Assembly: GCA_033398695.1 (NCBI GenBank)
Contig: CM065804.1
Location: forward strand, 10,339,001 to 10,403,000
Origin: Orobanche coerulescens
Taxonomy: Eukaryota > Streptophyta > Magnoliopsida > Lamiales > Orobanchaceae
Direction: 5' to 3'
DNA: 64,000 nt
In this document: positions 25,085 through 37,378 of the stretch, one piece after another
Numbering within the stretch: the stretch's first letter is position 1
Layout: the number at the start of each line of letters is the position of its first letter
Made by a program: the position numbers and the translations under genes
Notes under the pieces: model-generated
Database searches by the model: none
The model's input: only the letters and a program-made list of their open reading frames with translations
Told to the model about the DNA's origin: nothing

Positions 25085-28000
25085 TGTAACACCCCAATCC
25101 GCTCAGGGATATTACACGCCGTAGAACCTTTCCTCAAGGATCTACCAGGTGGTAACGACATTTAACATCTCGACAATGCCTTCGAGGCTACAATGACTCG
25201 AGACCGATTTGGTCTTTCCAAAAATACATACAACTCAAATACAACTCATGCCCACGCAGGGACAAAATACAACTACACCCGCATAACGGGAACAATACAA
25301 AACGGAAAATAAAGTACAACTGAACCAACACATGATGTACGGTTCCTCATGTGATTAGTATCGATCATCTTTCATCATCCTTCGTGCCGACCCTGTGTTA
25401 TGCTCCAAAACCTGAATGCAAAAACAGACATCCACCCCCCGAATACTCGGGGGTTAGAAAAACTCCACTGTTTTGCTAGTGCAAATACAAAGTGCAAATA
25501 CGAGCCATACAATTCACATTCCACGAATAACAATAACCGAGGATCCTCAAAGATCCAAACAAAACGAAAAGTACTTCCCGAGGCAAGGGTTTGAGAAAAC
25601 ATTTCAAAAACGAAATATCATAAATCAATGGAAGTAATTTATAAAACAGTTTAGAATGCCATCGAGAGTTTTAATAGAAAACAATTTAGGATTATCAAAT
25701 CCTACTTTTCGAAAACCAAAAGACAAAAGGGGTCACCGCCCCAAAGGTTTACTTTCTGAAAAATGACATTAACCAACCGTTGGGATTTTAGCCCAAAATC
25801 CGTAAAACGACTTTTACAAAACCATTGGGATTTTAGCCCCAAATCTCATCAACTCACGGTACACAAGAACGACCAGGAGGTTCGTATCCCAACATCAAAA
25901 TCCACAAATAAAGGATTTAAAACAAACAACAAAATACTCCAGTGCCATCCTAGCCAAGTAAGCCAAACGAACACTTACCCCTTACACACTTAGTCAATGC
26001 ATGCAATCATGAAAACCGTTCGAAAGCACTCATTTCCGGAAATGCCAATATCAAATCACATTTGCAAAAATGCACCACAATTAACCGTCGATCCACACCT
26101 CCGTGGACCCCTACCGAGACCCCGTCGGATCTAACCCGTAGTGGTTAAAAGCAAAGCTCGTCGATCCACACCTACGTGGACCCCTACCGAGACCCCGTCG
26201 GATCTAACCCGTAGTGAGCATACACACACACACGTTACTCATGCAACACTAATATGCTAAGAATGTAAGTTCATTAAGAATACTCACTAGAGATGGCCAT
26301 TAACTCGACACCATTATCAAACTCTTCAAAATTACGATAACAAGATTAAATAAGGAAATACACGATTCCATAACTTAAACAATAGGAGTATCATCATAAA
26401 ATCCTTCAACGTTCAAAATAACCAAATCATAATCAATTCTCAAAACACCGTTCACAAATCACACTCGTTTTGAAAGAAAGCCTTTAACGAGGCCAAATCC
26501 TTTGAAACTTCATTTCAAATAACCAAACAAACACATCAAGACGACCACCGATCATCATATCCATAAACGAGAAAAGTATGGGCAAGGTACTTGCCTCGAA
26601 TAAGAACAACGCGGAGAATCGGCCAAGTAGGTTGGCCCGAACCGACTACGAACCCGCCGACTCCACCGAACGCCAACTCACGTTTATAAACTACGAAGGA
26701 CAAATAATAACAATGAAATGAATTCCATAAAACGAATCAAAGACGTTGAATTGAAAGAACGAATGAAGAAAGTTCACGGATTTCCCCAAAATGGCCAAGA
26801 ACACGATTCGTTCCGTCAAAACCCAGCGGAATTCCAAGTTGAAATATGGATATACAATCCATAGAATATGTTTAACAACATCATTTAACCATAATCGATC
26901 CATCGAAAACGGATGAAAAACGAGATCGGGACAAATCCCCCAAAAAGTCAATTCGAAGGAAATAAAGAAATATACTTCGATTCGACGAAGAACAATGGAT
27001 TAAATGATGTTAAACACAAGAATACTATCAAGATTAATAATACCCATCATGAATTAATCAACAACACGGAACGAATCGGATGAAAATGCAAAAATCCCCA
27101 AATTCACGAAATTAGGGTTCTAAGGAAGATTACCTTGATTATTTGAATCAATGGTTGATAACGGACGATCGATTGATGTTATGAACTCAAGGACTTCATG
27201 GATTTGTTGTTGAACAACATGGCTTCGTCGCCCATGAATCGCCACTCGCGGATGGAGAAGGAAGGAAATGAAAAACGAAGTGAAATGTGACTGCTCAGCC
27301 ATATTTATACTGCCACTTAGCGTGCGCTAGCCTTCCGGACTAGCGTGCGCTATCGGCCGAGTACCCTCGGCCAGGGCCCACGACCGGCATCACCGACCAA
27401 CCCCGCCGACCGAACTGCCGACTGACTCCGCTAGCGTGCGCTACGGCCGGATACTGCGCGCGCTTAGCCGACTGTCCGGTAGCCACTGGATCGATCGCCG
27501 GCCAGTAACGTACGCTAGCCGGCCGACGGCGTGCGCTACGCTGCCGACTAGCGCGCTACGCTCGGCGTAGCGTGCGCTACTCGCCGATCTGACCGAGTCG
27601 AACCTCGAAACCCCATCGCCCGGGCGATAAGCGTACGCTAAGCCACCGGCGGCGCTACACTGCCGGTTAGCGCGCGCAGCCTTCCGGTCGTAGCGTGCGC
27701 TACGCGGTTCTGCCGCACCCGTCCGGCCGGTGCCCGCAATCGTCCGGCCAGTCCCGCCACCGTCCGGCCATCCCGCCACCGCCAGGGCTCGGCGACCCGA
27801 TTTCCGAAAACGTACGGAGCGAACACGGCGAAAAGTTCGCGGACAACATAAGCGACTCGAAACGAAGCGTAATACCATAATTAGTCATACGCGACCAAGA
27901 AACGGGTCGAGACAACAATTACAGTACGGATACGTAACTTTCAAGAAATTACAAAATGGCCCAAAACGCCCGGAAATCACGATACGTGATCGAATAACCA

Positions 28001-28274
28001 AACCGAAGTTCACAACACGTCCAACAAAGATAAACGGACTTGCGGGAAACTCGAAACAACAGTTTCGGATGAGATTCGCAAGAATCGAACTCAAGTGCGG
28101 AAAAGTCGCTAAAAAGCACAGAACTCAACGAAACGACACCGAAACGAACTCGGATGTCAAAAAGTGTAGAATTAATCATTCTCAGAATGACGAAACGGTC
28201 ATGAGCGAGTCGTCAAAACGGACTCCGACCGAAAAAAAGAAATTTACCGAAAATCGAAAATTGCGGATATTACA
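25085..28274 (-). repeat. 5' LTR of element C
   Basis: 3190 bp, near-identical to 19600-22795. Differences are small and concentrate where one copy has CTG or CAG (for example 19818-19826 against 25298-25306). Confidence 0.88.
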
Positions 28275-29277
28275 ATCAACACCTTATATCAATCAATATT
28301 ATCATGCTGAAGTTGTTTAAACGTTCCATCTATACTAGATAAATCTTTCCATGATCAATCCTTTAGATTTATCCAACAATAATGATTGTTATAGTCAAGT
28401 CCATGATTATTATGAAGTCATCTACTAGATTCGAATTACCAATGATAGAAGCTTCTCTTTACTTATTCAGTGTAATAAGATTCGAATCATGATGATTATA
28501 ATCAAGGTACTTAAGGCTTATTCATCTCAATATTCCAAACATGATATACTTGGATAATTCATCTATGAAAATCCATATCTTGTTAACATGATCATCCAAA
28601 TCGTTAGAATCCAACTCTAAGTCTTGAGATAGATTGAACATACCTTAATATGATGAAAATCACTGAACCGTAAGGTAGAATCCAACTCCGGTTGGTTGTA
28701 TGCCACTCCAAGGTGCTATTCCACTTCAATGAATATTCCCAAGTGATAACCAATATACAAACACCAACAAGATGTGTTCTAAGTGTATAGGAGTATTATT
28801 ACAGCTCTCTGAACTCTCAAGGATGAAGAATGGGCGAAAGAAATGAAAGCCAAAACGGTTGTCGTCCCATTTATAATATTCTGCATTATTAACAAGTTAG
28901 CGCACGCTACTAAGCATTCCTTAGCGTGCGCTAATAATGGTTGACTTCAGAATTGTCCGGGTTCGTCCGCGGGAATCTTATCCGGACCCATGTCCCGGCT
29001 GGCGCATGTGCTAGCCGTCCCGCTCAATAATTGAGTTCTTAGCGCACGCAACTCCTATCTTCATAGCGTGCGCTAATAATGGCCCGATAGCGCGCATTAA
29101 GATACATTCTTAGCGTACGCTATCACGAGGTTGTTTGAGCAATTTTGCAAGTTTCTATACTTATGTACAATGATATCAATGCACGAAATATCATACTCCA
29201 ATAATCAAAACCACCAATCCGAATAATACAGGGTTTGAATACAGATGAAATACACCGTAATAAATCCGGATATTACA

Positions 29278-29297
29278 TACTCTCCTACTAAAAAGGA
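29278..29297 (-). other. Polypurine tract of A2
   Basis: Directly beside the 3' LTR; the minus strand is purine-rich (AGGA, GTAGGAGAGTA). It primes plus-strand DNA synthesis in LTR retroelements. Confidence 0.65.
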
Positions 29298-29312
29298 GTT
29301 TCGTCCCGAAAC

Positions 29313-30764
29313 TCAAGACGAAAATAACTCGGGATATCTAGACTTCATATCAGCTTCCGTTTCCCAGGTGGATTCTTCCATTCCGTGACGTGACCACTGA
29401 ACTTTGACCAAAACGATTGGTTTGTTCCTCAGTTGCTTAACTCGACTCTCGAGTATCTTAACTGGTCTTTCTTCAAATGTTCCATCCTGCTCGACTTCGA
29501 TCTCGCCGAAATCAATGATATGACTGGGATCCGGTATATATCTCCGTAACTGGGATACGTGGAACACGTTATGAACATGGCACAATGACGGCGGCAATGC
29601 CAATCTGTATGCCAACTCCCCAACTCTCTCGAGGATCTCAAATGGTCCGATATATCTCGGACTCAGCTTTCCTTTCCTTCCGAAACGAAAGATTCCCCAA
29701 GTAGAAGAAACCTTCAAAAGTACGTGATCTCCAGTACTGAACTCCAATGGGCGGCGGCGTACATCCGCGTAGGATTTCTGGCGACTCTGGGCAGTCAACA
29801 ACCTTTCACGAATCAAGGCTATGTTCTCTCGAGTCTGCTCGATCAACTCTGGTTCTGTTCCGATCAAGTCCGATGAATCGTCCCAGCATAGGGGCGATCT
29901 GCATCTCCTTCCGTATAATGCCTCAAACGGTGCCATCTTAATGGAAGCATGCCAACTATTGTTGTAGGTAAATTCAATCAACGGTAGATGAACTTCCCAA
30001 TCGTTTGACCAATCTAAGGCACATGCCCTTAGCATGTGTTCTACCGTTTGTATAGTTCTCTCAGATTGTCCGTCAGTCTGCGGGTGATAAGCGGTACTGA
30101 AGTTCAATTCGGTCCCCAAGGCCTTATAAACTGCTTTCCAAAAGTGAGACACAAAACGGATGTCTCGATCAGAAACAATGGTCTTCGGCGTACCATGCAA
30201 TCGAACTATCTTCGAAATAAATACTCGTGCCAACCTCTCTGGTCCCCACGTATCCTTAATGCCTAGAAAATGAGCCGATTTGGTTAAACGATCAACTATC
30301 ACCCAAATCATGTTCATTCCTGTCCTGGTTTTCGGCATATTAGTGATAAAGTCCATCGATATGTCCTCCCACTTCCATTCAGGAATCGGGAGCGGCTTCA
30401 ACATTCCAGCAGGCCGTTGATGCTCGATCTTAACCTGCTGACAAGTCAAACATTTCGAAACATAGTCCGCTACGTCTTTCTTCATGTTGCCCCACCAGAA
30501 ATTCTGCTTCAAGTCCTTATACATTTTACTGGTGCCCGGGTGGATAGAATAGGGCGAACTATGAGCTTCCTTCATAATCGTCTGTTTCAGAACATCAACA
30601 TCGGGAACGCAGAGTCGGTTCTGAAATCTCAAAACTCCATCGTCATGAATTATGAATCCGGGGGCCTTTCCTTTGATCACTTCATCATGTAACCGAATCA
30701 TCAGAGGATCATCTGCCTGTCTAGATTTGATTTCTTCGGTTAAAGATGAAGTTATCTCCATCAC
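29313..30764 (-). CDS. Integrase with chromodomain-like tail (A2 pol fragment)
   Basis: 483 residues in one open frame. The order is: end of RNase H linker, an HHCC zinc module (HPGTSKMYKDL...CLTCQQVK, about residues 97-130), then the catalytic core with MDF, SDRD and GQSERT, which carry the Asp-Asp-Glu triad of integrases. A GPY-like segment (YIGPFEIL) follows, then a tail with VKVQWSRHGMEESTWE, typical of the chromodomain-like region of Tekay/Del elements. It joins the element cDNA to chromosomal DNA, and the tail is thought to direct insertion to heterochromatin. The first Met is internal; in an intact element this is the C-terminal part of a polyprotein. The core looks undamaged, but the upstream polyprotein is frameshifted. 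Confidence 0.9.
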   Translation of the reverse strand: MMEITSSLTEEIKSRQADDPLMIRLHDEVIKGKAPGFIIHDDGVLRFQNRLCVPDVDVLKQTIMKEAHSSPYSIHPGTSKMYKDLKQNFWWGNMKKDVADYVSKCLTCQQVKIEHQRPAGMLKPLPIPEWKWEDISMDFITNMPKTRTGMNMIWVIVDRLTKSAHFLGIKDTWGPERLARVFISKIVRLHGTPKTIVSDRDIRFVSHFWKAVYKALGTELNFSTAYHPQTDGQSERTIQTVEHMLRACALDWSNDWEVHLPLIEFTYNNSWHASIKMAPFEALYGRRCRSPLCWDDSSDLIGTEPELIEQTRENIALIRERLLTAQSRQKSYADVRRRPLEFSTGDHVLLKVSSTWGIFRFGRKGKLSPRYIGPFEILERVGELAYRLALPPSLCHVHNVFHVSQLRRYIPDPSHIIDFGEIEVEQDGTFEERPVKILESRVKQLRNKPIVLVKVQWSRHGMEESTWETEADMKSRYPELFSS

Positions 30765-30896
30765 GTCTGATTGTCCTTGGACTCTTTGTAACCATACCTC
30801 AATTCCTTCAGAATCATCTCTCGCCGAAGGCTAAGTTGGGAGGTCGGCGTCTCCAGATCCGAATAGAGACAGGCTTGCGGCTAAGTGCATCGGCCA

Positions 30897-32621
30897 CTAC
30901 ATTCGCTTTGCTGGATGATATAAAATCTCCAAGTCATAGTCCTTAATCGGTTCCAACCATCTTCTTTGCCGCATGTTTAATTCTTTCGATGAATATGTAC
31001 TTGAGACTCTTGTGATCCGTAAAGATCGGCGGTGAGTCCGTCTGAGATAATGCCTCCAGATCTTCAAGGCAAAAACCACTGCTGCTAGCTCCAAATCATG
31101 TGTCGGGTAATTCACTTCATAAGGTTTCAGTTGTCGCGACGCATAAGCGATCACCTTATCATTCTGCATCAACACGCACCCAAGTCCTTGGTTCGAAGCA
31201 TCACTGTTAATTATGAATCCTCCAGTTCCCAGCGGGAGTGATAGAATCGGTGCCGTCGTCAATCTCTTCTTCAGTTCATCAAAGCTAATCTGACACAATT
31301 CATTCCTCTCAAACTTTTGAGTTTTCCGCAGGAGTCGAGTAAGTGGGCGGGAGATTTTAGAAAACCCTTCCACGAATCGACGATAATATCCAGCAAGTCC
31401 TAAGAAGCTTCGGACTTCTTTCACGTTCTTTGGAGGCTCCCAATCTATAATTGCTTCGATCTTCTGAGGATCTACTCGGACTCCTTCAGCTGACACTACA
31501 TGGCCGAGGAACATTACTTCCTTTAGCCAGAATTCACACTTAGAAAGTTTGGCGTACAATTGTTCGTTTCTCAAAAGTTCCAATACAATCCGCAAATGCT
31601 GCGCATGTTCTTCCGGACTCTTAGAATACACCAGAATGTCATCAATAAACACGACCACAAATTTATCCAAAAATTCAATGAACACACGGTTCATCAATTG
31701 CATAAATACAGCAGGTGCGTTAGTGAGACCAAACGGCATCACTACAAACTCATAATGCCCGTAGCGAGTTCTGAACGCTGATTTTGGAACATCAGATTCC
31801 TTAATCCTCAGTTGATGGTATCCTGATCTCAGATCGATTTTAGAAAATACTGTTGCCCCTTGCAGCTGGTCAAACAGATCATCAATCCGTGGTAACGGAT
31901 ATTTGTTCTTAATCGTCATCTTGTTCAGCTCTCGATAGTCAATACACAGTCGGAGCGATCCATCCTTCTTTCGGACGAAAAGAACTGGCGCTCCCCAGGG
32001 TGAAATGCTTGGCTGAATATAGCCCTTGTCCAGTAACTCCTCCAGCTGCTTCTTCAGTTCGTACATCTCGGTAGGTGCCATATGATACGGCGCCTTGGAA
32101 ATCGGTGTAGCTTCGGGTTCCAGCTCAATGGTAAATTCCACATCCCTTCGTGGAGGTAGTCCAGGTAACTCGTCAGGAAATACATCTGGAAATTCGTTCA
32201 CAACAGGAATGGATGAAAGTTCCACAATTTCGGCTTCTTTCTTCATTGCGTAACACCAGTACCCGGTATAGCCCTGTTTCAACAATTTGACAGCTTTCAT
32301 TGCCTTGATCAGTTTTCCTGAGCTTCCCGGTTTCCATCCCTCAAACAGAATCTCGGAACCATCGTCAGCGATCAGCGAGATATTCCTCCTTCGGTAGTTC
32401 ACAATTGCTCCATATCGATTAAGCCAATCGTCTCCGAGTATCAGGTCGTCTCCTTGCATTTCTATCACGATCATATTTGAGAGCCACTCTCTGCCTCCAA
32501 ATGATACAGGGAAATTTCTAGTTTCTAAATTTCCGACAATCCTCTCTCCACTCGGTAAACCAACAACATAAGGTTTACAAGCATGAAAACCGAAAATATT
32601 CAAACGATTTACACAAGACAA
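30897..32621 (-). pseudogene. Protease/reverse transcriptase/RNase H region of A2
   Basis: 574 residues in one frame, starting inside the protease domain. The RT carries [17 protein letters not shown], the fingers and palm, and the catalytic [11 protein letters not shown]. RNase H has SDASN and the YPTHDLEL segment. The frame slips around 31000-31060 (the [11 protein letters not shown] segment seen in G is garbled) and ends near 30900 just after YHP, where G continues through DALSRK. The protease active site is also lost: around 32660 one base is missing compared with G's FDSGATHSF. RT itself appears intact. Confidence 0.87.
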
Positions 32622-33991
32622 AGATATGAAAGAATGTGTAGCTCTGTATCGAATAAAACGCTAATCGGCCGGGAAAGGATCTCGGGATGCACGATGCGGC
32701 AAAGACATCTTGATCGTCTGTCCTCCTCATCTCGCATGCACGTGGGGAGCAGATCCGGCACTCGATGTCCCCTTTCGGTCCCATTGTCCTCTGCCTCGCC
32801 CGCGGCCAAAATTCTGAAGCATCTGAACACTTTGCTGCGTCTATGGAATACTGGCCTCCTTCTGGACTGGCTGTGGTGTACGGGCTCTAAAAGACTTTGC
32901 AGCCTCTTCACAAAACACCACCCGATGTCCCTCTCGTCCACAATCAAAACAAGTCACGGCAGGAAGGGGGCAATTCCGTCGATAGTGCCCCGTCTGGGCG
33001 CAGTTAAAACATTTCCTGGTAACATCAGTAATAGTTGATGTCGCTCCAAAGTTCTTTCCGCTCCTAGCTGGGTGCGGAGGTTTCTTGAAAGAGTGAAAGG
33101 ATGACTGGGCCTTACGAGCCCCGCTGTTCTTGTGCTCTGTAAAAGTACCAGAGACTTTTTGTTTCTTGGTTTCCGCAAATTTCTCCATGGCTGCTTCCTT
33201 GATCTCATATGCAAACGCCTTATCCTGGTATTGGCGGAGTGTGGTACATTCGAATCCGGACATGTACCTCTGAACTTTTGGTTTCATTCTCATATCGAAA
33301 TGGATCATCATTTCTACATCTGTTCTGACCAGATGTCGAACAAATGCCAGCTGTGGTTAAACGTCTTGATCGCCTGGGATACTGGCACATCAGAAGGCTG
33401 ATCGGAGAAAAACTCCCGAACTTTGGCTTCCCTCACAGGACGAGGGCAATACTGAGCTTCCATCATCAATCTAAACTCTGTCCAATCGGCATCATGGTCT
33501 ACAGGCCGGATGGCTTCCCACCATTCGGACGCTTCCCCTATCAGAAAATATTGAGCGATAGAGGCTCTCCGGTCGTCTAGGCAGTTGATTCCGGCAAAGA
33601 TTTTCTCCAGTTATTTCAACCAATGATCCCAGGTGGGAGTCTCAGAAATACCGTCGAATTTGGGTGGTTGCATCTTCGCCACCTCTTGCAGCCACCGGTC
33701 ACCTCGATTTCCCATGTCTGGGATCCCTTGCTGTCTCTCTCCCTGCTGTAGTCCCACCGCCACTTGCATTCGGTCCACGACCTGGGCGAACTGAGTCATC
33801 TGGTTCACCACTTGACGAAGGATCTCTGGTACAGCAGGATCTGGTTCATTATTAATAGATTGTTGCGGCTCGCCTGAGCTATGACTGGCCTGGTTAGAAG
33901 GCGACGCTTCCCTTTCGGCATTTCTCCGTCCGCGTCCACGATCGCGACCACGTCCACGACCGCGACCACGTCCACGTCCGCCTCTCAACAT
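32622..33991 (-). pseudogene. gag: gag and start of protease of A2, frame-broken
   Basis: The N-terminus at 33991 reads MLRGGRG with Gly-Arg repeats, followed by the capsid region. A stop replaces the Glu codon after DHWLK (near 33612). Later frames hold two CCHC zinc knuckles, CFNCAQTGHYRRNC and CFDCGREGHRVVFC (about 32900-33010), which bind RNA in nucleocapsid. The frame is broken several times between 32650 and 33600. G at 44178-46100 is the closest comparison. Confidence 0.85.
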
Positions 33992-34203
33992 ACTGTAAGC
34001 ATAAATACTCAATATACAGGAAACAACATCGTTCTAATATTCGAGTATAAAGAGACACAACATGTGAAGAACAAGATAGAGTTTAGGAACTTACAACCAC
34101 TGTTCGCATGAAGACGTAGGCAGTGCAGTGATGTCATTCACGGCCGGTTACCCCAAAAGACATAAATGACCCCTATTTTAACCCAACGGCCAAGATATCC
34201 ATA

Positions 34204-34221
34204 ATCTTAGCTCCGATACCA
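34204..34221 (-). other. Primer binding site of A2 (tRNA-iMet type)
   Basis: The minus strand reads TGGTATCGGAGCTAAGAT, five bases from the 5' LTR end at 34227. Confidence 0.88.
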
Positions 34222-34226
34222 TATTC

Positions 34227-34935
34227 TGTAACACCCCCGATATATTCAGGAATATTACAGCGCCGTAAATCCTTTACATAAGGATTTACAAGGCTGAAGA
34301 ATTGAACAGGCATTAAATGGTACTAACGAATGGAAATAACGGAATTACGGTACAACAGTTCTGACCCAATACAGAAATAGTACAATTGTTCAACAGAACT
34401 CAATAATACATCACCAAATTCAAATCATCACAAATGACTTCGTACTCGAGTACTTATTGAAATAACGAGTAAACAACAGATAAATAAACCCGGTCGGGAC
34501 ATCACTCTGCACCCTCGTCGTCATACGGTTCCGGTGGTTGTTTCCCGCTCTCCCGGATCCCGAACACAAACACAATGTTCACCCCAGAAGGGGTTAGCAC
34601 AACGATGCTAGTACAAGTACCACAACATATTATTCATATCTCACGAAGAATAATAACATAAACGACAAAGTACCAACGAGTCTTCTCCTACGAGAAACTC
34701 AAACATAACATACACAACTGATAATCACAACATGATATCATAACATACACATGGTAATTCCATCGATCCAGCGTTCACTGCCTAGAACCCACGATGATCC
34801 CGTCAGACCAACCCATGGTGGAAAAACCCGTCCGATGATCCAGCGCACGCTAGCATAGATCCCCCGATGATCCCGTCGGACCAACACGAGGTGGACATAC
34901 AACAACGACATACATGCACGACAATATGTATAACA
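34227..34935 (-). repeat. 5' LTR of A2, truncated
   Basis: Matches the first 709 bases of the plus-strand view of the A LTR. It stops in the middle at 34935, where TGTTGGGATTCGG begins. The promoter half is missing, so A2 has no promoter of its own left on this side. Confidence 0.85.
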
Positions 34936-35975
34936 TGTTGGGATTCGGTGCCTAAAACGAAGGCCCAGCGGAAGCGGTAAAAACGAAAATTAATTCGATC
35001 CGAATCCCTACGAGGATCGATCGAGCTACGCATATACGAATATGAAATAAACAAAGGAAGATTCGAAATCATACCCTTGTCGTCCGTTGATTATATGGAT
35101 TTCCTTCTCTTGAGCTATTCCCCAAACGATCCAAAAATGCTCCAAGCCCTTGGATGATCCAACGCCGAAAAAACCGCGTCTCTACTTGTCACGCGCCGGA
35201 GAAACGAACGGAATGACAACACTCGATTAACCTCTAAGGTTACGGCTAGAATCAAGTGATGAAGCTTTGATTATAACACTCTAAGTGTATAATTTATTTC
35301 TCTCAATTAATTTCTTGATTTTTCTCCAAGAACAACAAGAAGAAGATGAAGAATGAGATGAAGACTTTGGAATGAACTCTAAGTTCTTTCTCACTGTTTC
35401 TCTCTCTCCTTCTTACGTATGGAATCAATTGTGTGTAAGAGAGTCATAAGTCTTCTCCCTTTATTCATTCTTTATTCACCAACAACCCACTAAAGATCTC
35501 ATCTCACGTGAGAGATGCCTTTCAAGTCATTGTCTTCCATTTAAAAAAAGGAAACAAAAGACAAGATGAAAGGTGGTGGAAATGGGGGGGGGGGGGGGCA
35601 GCCATCTAGAAGGGTAGGTGGAGTTCAGTCCGTTTCGAACTCCCGCGAGTCCAAACAGATAAACTCCGAATCCGTTCTGATGTATTTATATCAATTAATT
35701 AATCCAATTAATTAATCATATCAAATACATAATAACATAATTAATTTCTCCAAGAAATAATTATTTTATGAATTAAATTAATCACCCAGTAATTTATTTA
35801 ATTCATTTGGCCGTAAATTAATTTATCCAATAAATCAATTTAGACATCCAATGTCCCAAATTTAATTAAACATCCAATGTCCAATAAATTAGATATCCAA
35901 TATCTAATATTAATAATGAGAGAACAATCTAGATTCATTCCGTCGTCAATCCTATTGCGCGACTCGGTAGGTTCG
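34936..35975. mobile_element. Unclassified LTR fragment (copia-like end)
   Basis: It begins TGTTGGGATTCGGTGCC and contains CAGCGGAAGCG soon after, a style common at the ends of plant copia LTRs. It is AT-rich and noncoding, with an uninterrupted run of about 15 G at 35584-35598. The left border sits cleanly in the A2 LTR; the right border abuts a truncated RT of element F. No second end and no target duplication are visible, so it is a fragment of uncertain orientation and class. Confidence 0.45.
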
Positions 35976-35977
35976 TC

Positions 35978-36736
35978 TCACTTGGGTACTCCCCAACTAC
36001 TCACTGCTACAACTTTATCGGGATCTACCTCAAGTCCTTTTGAAGTCACCACATGTCCAAGGAATCCAACTCTGTTTAACCAAAACTCACATTTCTTGAA
36101 CTTGGCATACAACTTTTCCTTGCGAAGTGTCTCTAATGTAATTCTCAAATGCTCTTGGTGTTGTTCCTTATCCTTACAATACACCAAGATGTCATCTATA
36201 AAGATGATCAGGAACTTATCCAAGTAAGGTTGGAACACCCTGTTCATCAAATCCATAAAGATTGCTGGTACATTATTCAGACCAAATGGCATCACTACAA
36301 ATTCAAAATGCCCATAACGGGTCCTGAAAGCCGTCTTGGGATTGTCACACTCCCTAATCTTCAGTTGGTGGTACCCCGACTGCAAATCGATCTTCGAAAA
36401 AGTTCCAGCTCCCCTCAACTGATCGAATAGATCCTCAATTCTCGGTAGTGGGTACTTGTTCTTCACCGTGAGTCGATTCAACTCTCTGTAATCTATACAC
36501 ATCCGAAGTGACCCATCCTTCTTTCTTACAAACAGCACTGGTGCATCCCATGGTGACACGCTAGGACGAACAAATCCGAGCTCCAACAGCTCTTGAATTT
36601 GGACCTTCAATTCTTGAAGTTCCTTCGGAGCCATTCTATATGGGGCTTTGGATGTTGGGGCCGCCCCAGGGACCAAATCAATATTAAACTCCACTTTCCG
36701 ATCGGGTGGGTCCCGACAAATCTTCTGGAAACACAT
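35978..36736 (-). pseudogene. Reverse transcriptase of F, truncated
   Basis: 252 residues covering most of the [26 protein letters not shown], and the catalytic [10 protein letters not shown] with both Asp residues. It ends abruptly after the GLEVDPDKV segment, where the chromovirus RT would continue into [10 protein letters not shown]. The start Met is internal. A further frame at 36684-36929 holds the linker to protease. The fingers-palm part looks intact, but without the connection, RNase H and integrase it cannot work alone. Confidence 0.85.
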
Positions 36737-36977
36737 CCAAAAACTCTCGTATTATAGGTACGTCTGTAGGGGACACCTCACTAGTATGAGTGTCGACCAA
36801 ACTCACCAAGTAACCATGACATTTCTCCTTCCTTAGACTTCTTAGTGATTTCATGGCTGTGATTACTCTTGGTACTACCCTACTCTTAGTACCATAAAAG
36901 GTGATCGACTCGCCTTCGGAACACCTCAATGTTACATTCTTCTCATTGCAGCTTATATCGGCATCATTTCTATCGAG

Positions 36978-37250
36978 TCATTCCATACTAAGGATCACAT
37001 CAAAATCCATCGAGTTAGTTAAATACAAGCTAGAATCCAATTCTCTTCCTCCTATCTCAATATTCTCGTCAATCATTCTACTAGTGAGGATCGTATTTCC
37101 TGACGGTAAGCTAACCTCAAGAGACTCAACAGTTCTAACGCTTCTATGACCAATGGCATGATAAAACTTTGCAGACATAAATGTATGTGTGGCACCAGTG
37201 CCGAATAAAGTGAAAGCAGGCACATTAGAGATCATAAGCATACTTGACAC
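36978..37250 (-). pseudogene. Aspartic protease of F, active-site Asp lost
   Basis: A 90-residue fragment with the retropepsin signature altered to FGTGATHTF, where the catalytic Asp of D-T/S-G is Gly. It also retains the SLPSG and DVIL-type flap and core segments. It would have cut the gag-pol polyprotein; with the Asp gone it should be inactive. Confidence 0.7.
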
Positions 37251-37378
37251 CGTGCCAGGATTCCCATCTGCGTCCTTTTGGTCAAAGTATAAATGCGATC
37301 TTTTCCTCCAGAACCTTGACCTTTGGCCCTTTGGAAATGACAGTTCGAAGATGAATGCCCTGGCTTCTTGCCCCTATA

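Larger units (their letters stand above)
19600..28274 (-). mobile_element. Non-autonomous LTR element C (LARD-like)
   Basis: An 8675-bp element with two LTRs (19600-22795 and 25085-28274), a tRNA-iMet type primer site (25065-25080), a purine-rich tract beside the 3' LTR (minus strand, 22796-22812), and a 2.3-kb interior without gag or pol. It is flanked by ATCAA on both sides (19595-19599 and 28275-28279), so both ends are certain. The LTRs agree along their whole length, apart from many one- to three-base differences. It must be mobilised by proteins from another element; the shared terminal sequences and primer site make a chromovirus such as A the likely helper. Confidence 0.88.
18228..29277 (-). 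repeat. 3' LTR of A2, interrupted by element C
   Basis: Two parts, 18228-19599 and 28280-29277, together 2.37 kb once the duplicated ATCAA is counted once. It aligns with the A1 LTR (1505-3862). Motif arrays lie at 19150-19370 and 28897-29130, the latter upstream of a TATA box at about 28868-28878. Confidence 0.88.
18228..34935 (-). mobile_element. Ty3/gypsy chromovirus A2, with element C nested in its 3' LTR
   Basis: Minus-strand element. From the right it has a partial 5' LTR (34227-34935), primer site (34204-34221), gag, protease, RT-RNase H, integrase with chromodomain-like tail, polypurine tract (29278-29297) and 3' LTR (18228-29277, split by C). It inserted into LTR I at 18228. The 5' LTR is cut at 34935 by unrelated sequence, so no target duplication can be seen. 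The order PR-RT-RH-INT with a C-terminal chromodomain-like region points to the Tekay/Del clade. Confidence 0.88.

Noticed and set aside
35584..35598. Run of about 15 G as a G-quadruplex or polypurine tract
   Set aside because: Not adjacent to a recognisable LTR end; length is likely unstable or mis-sequenced.
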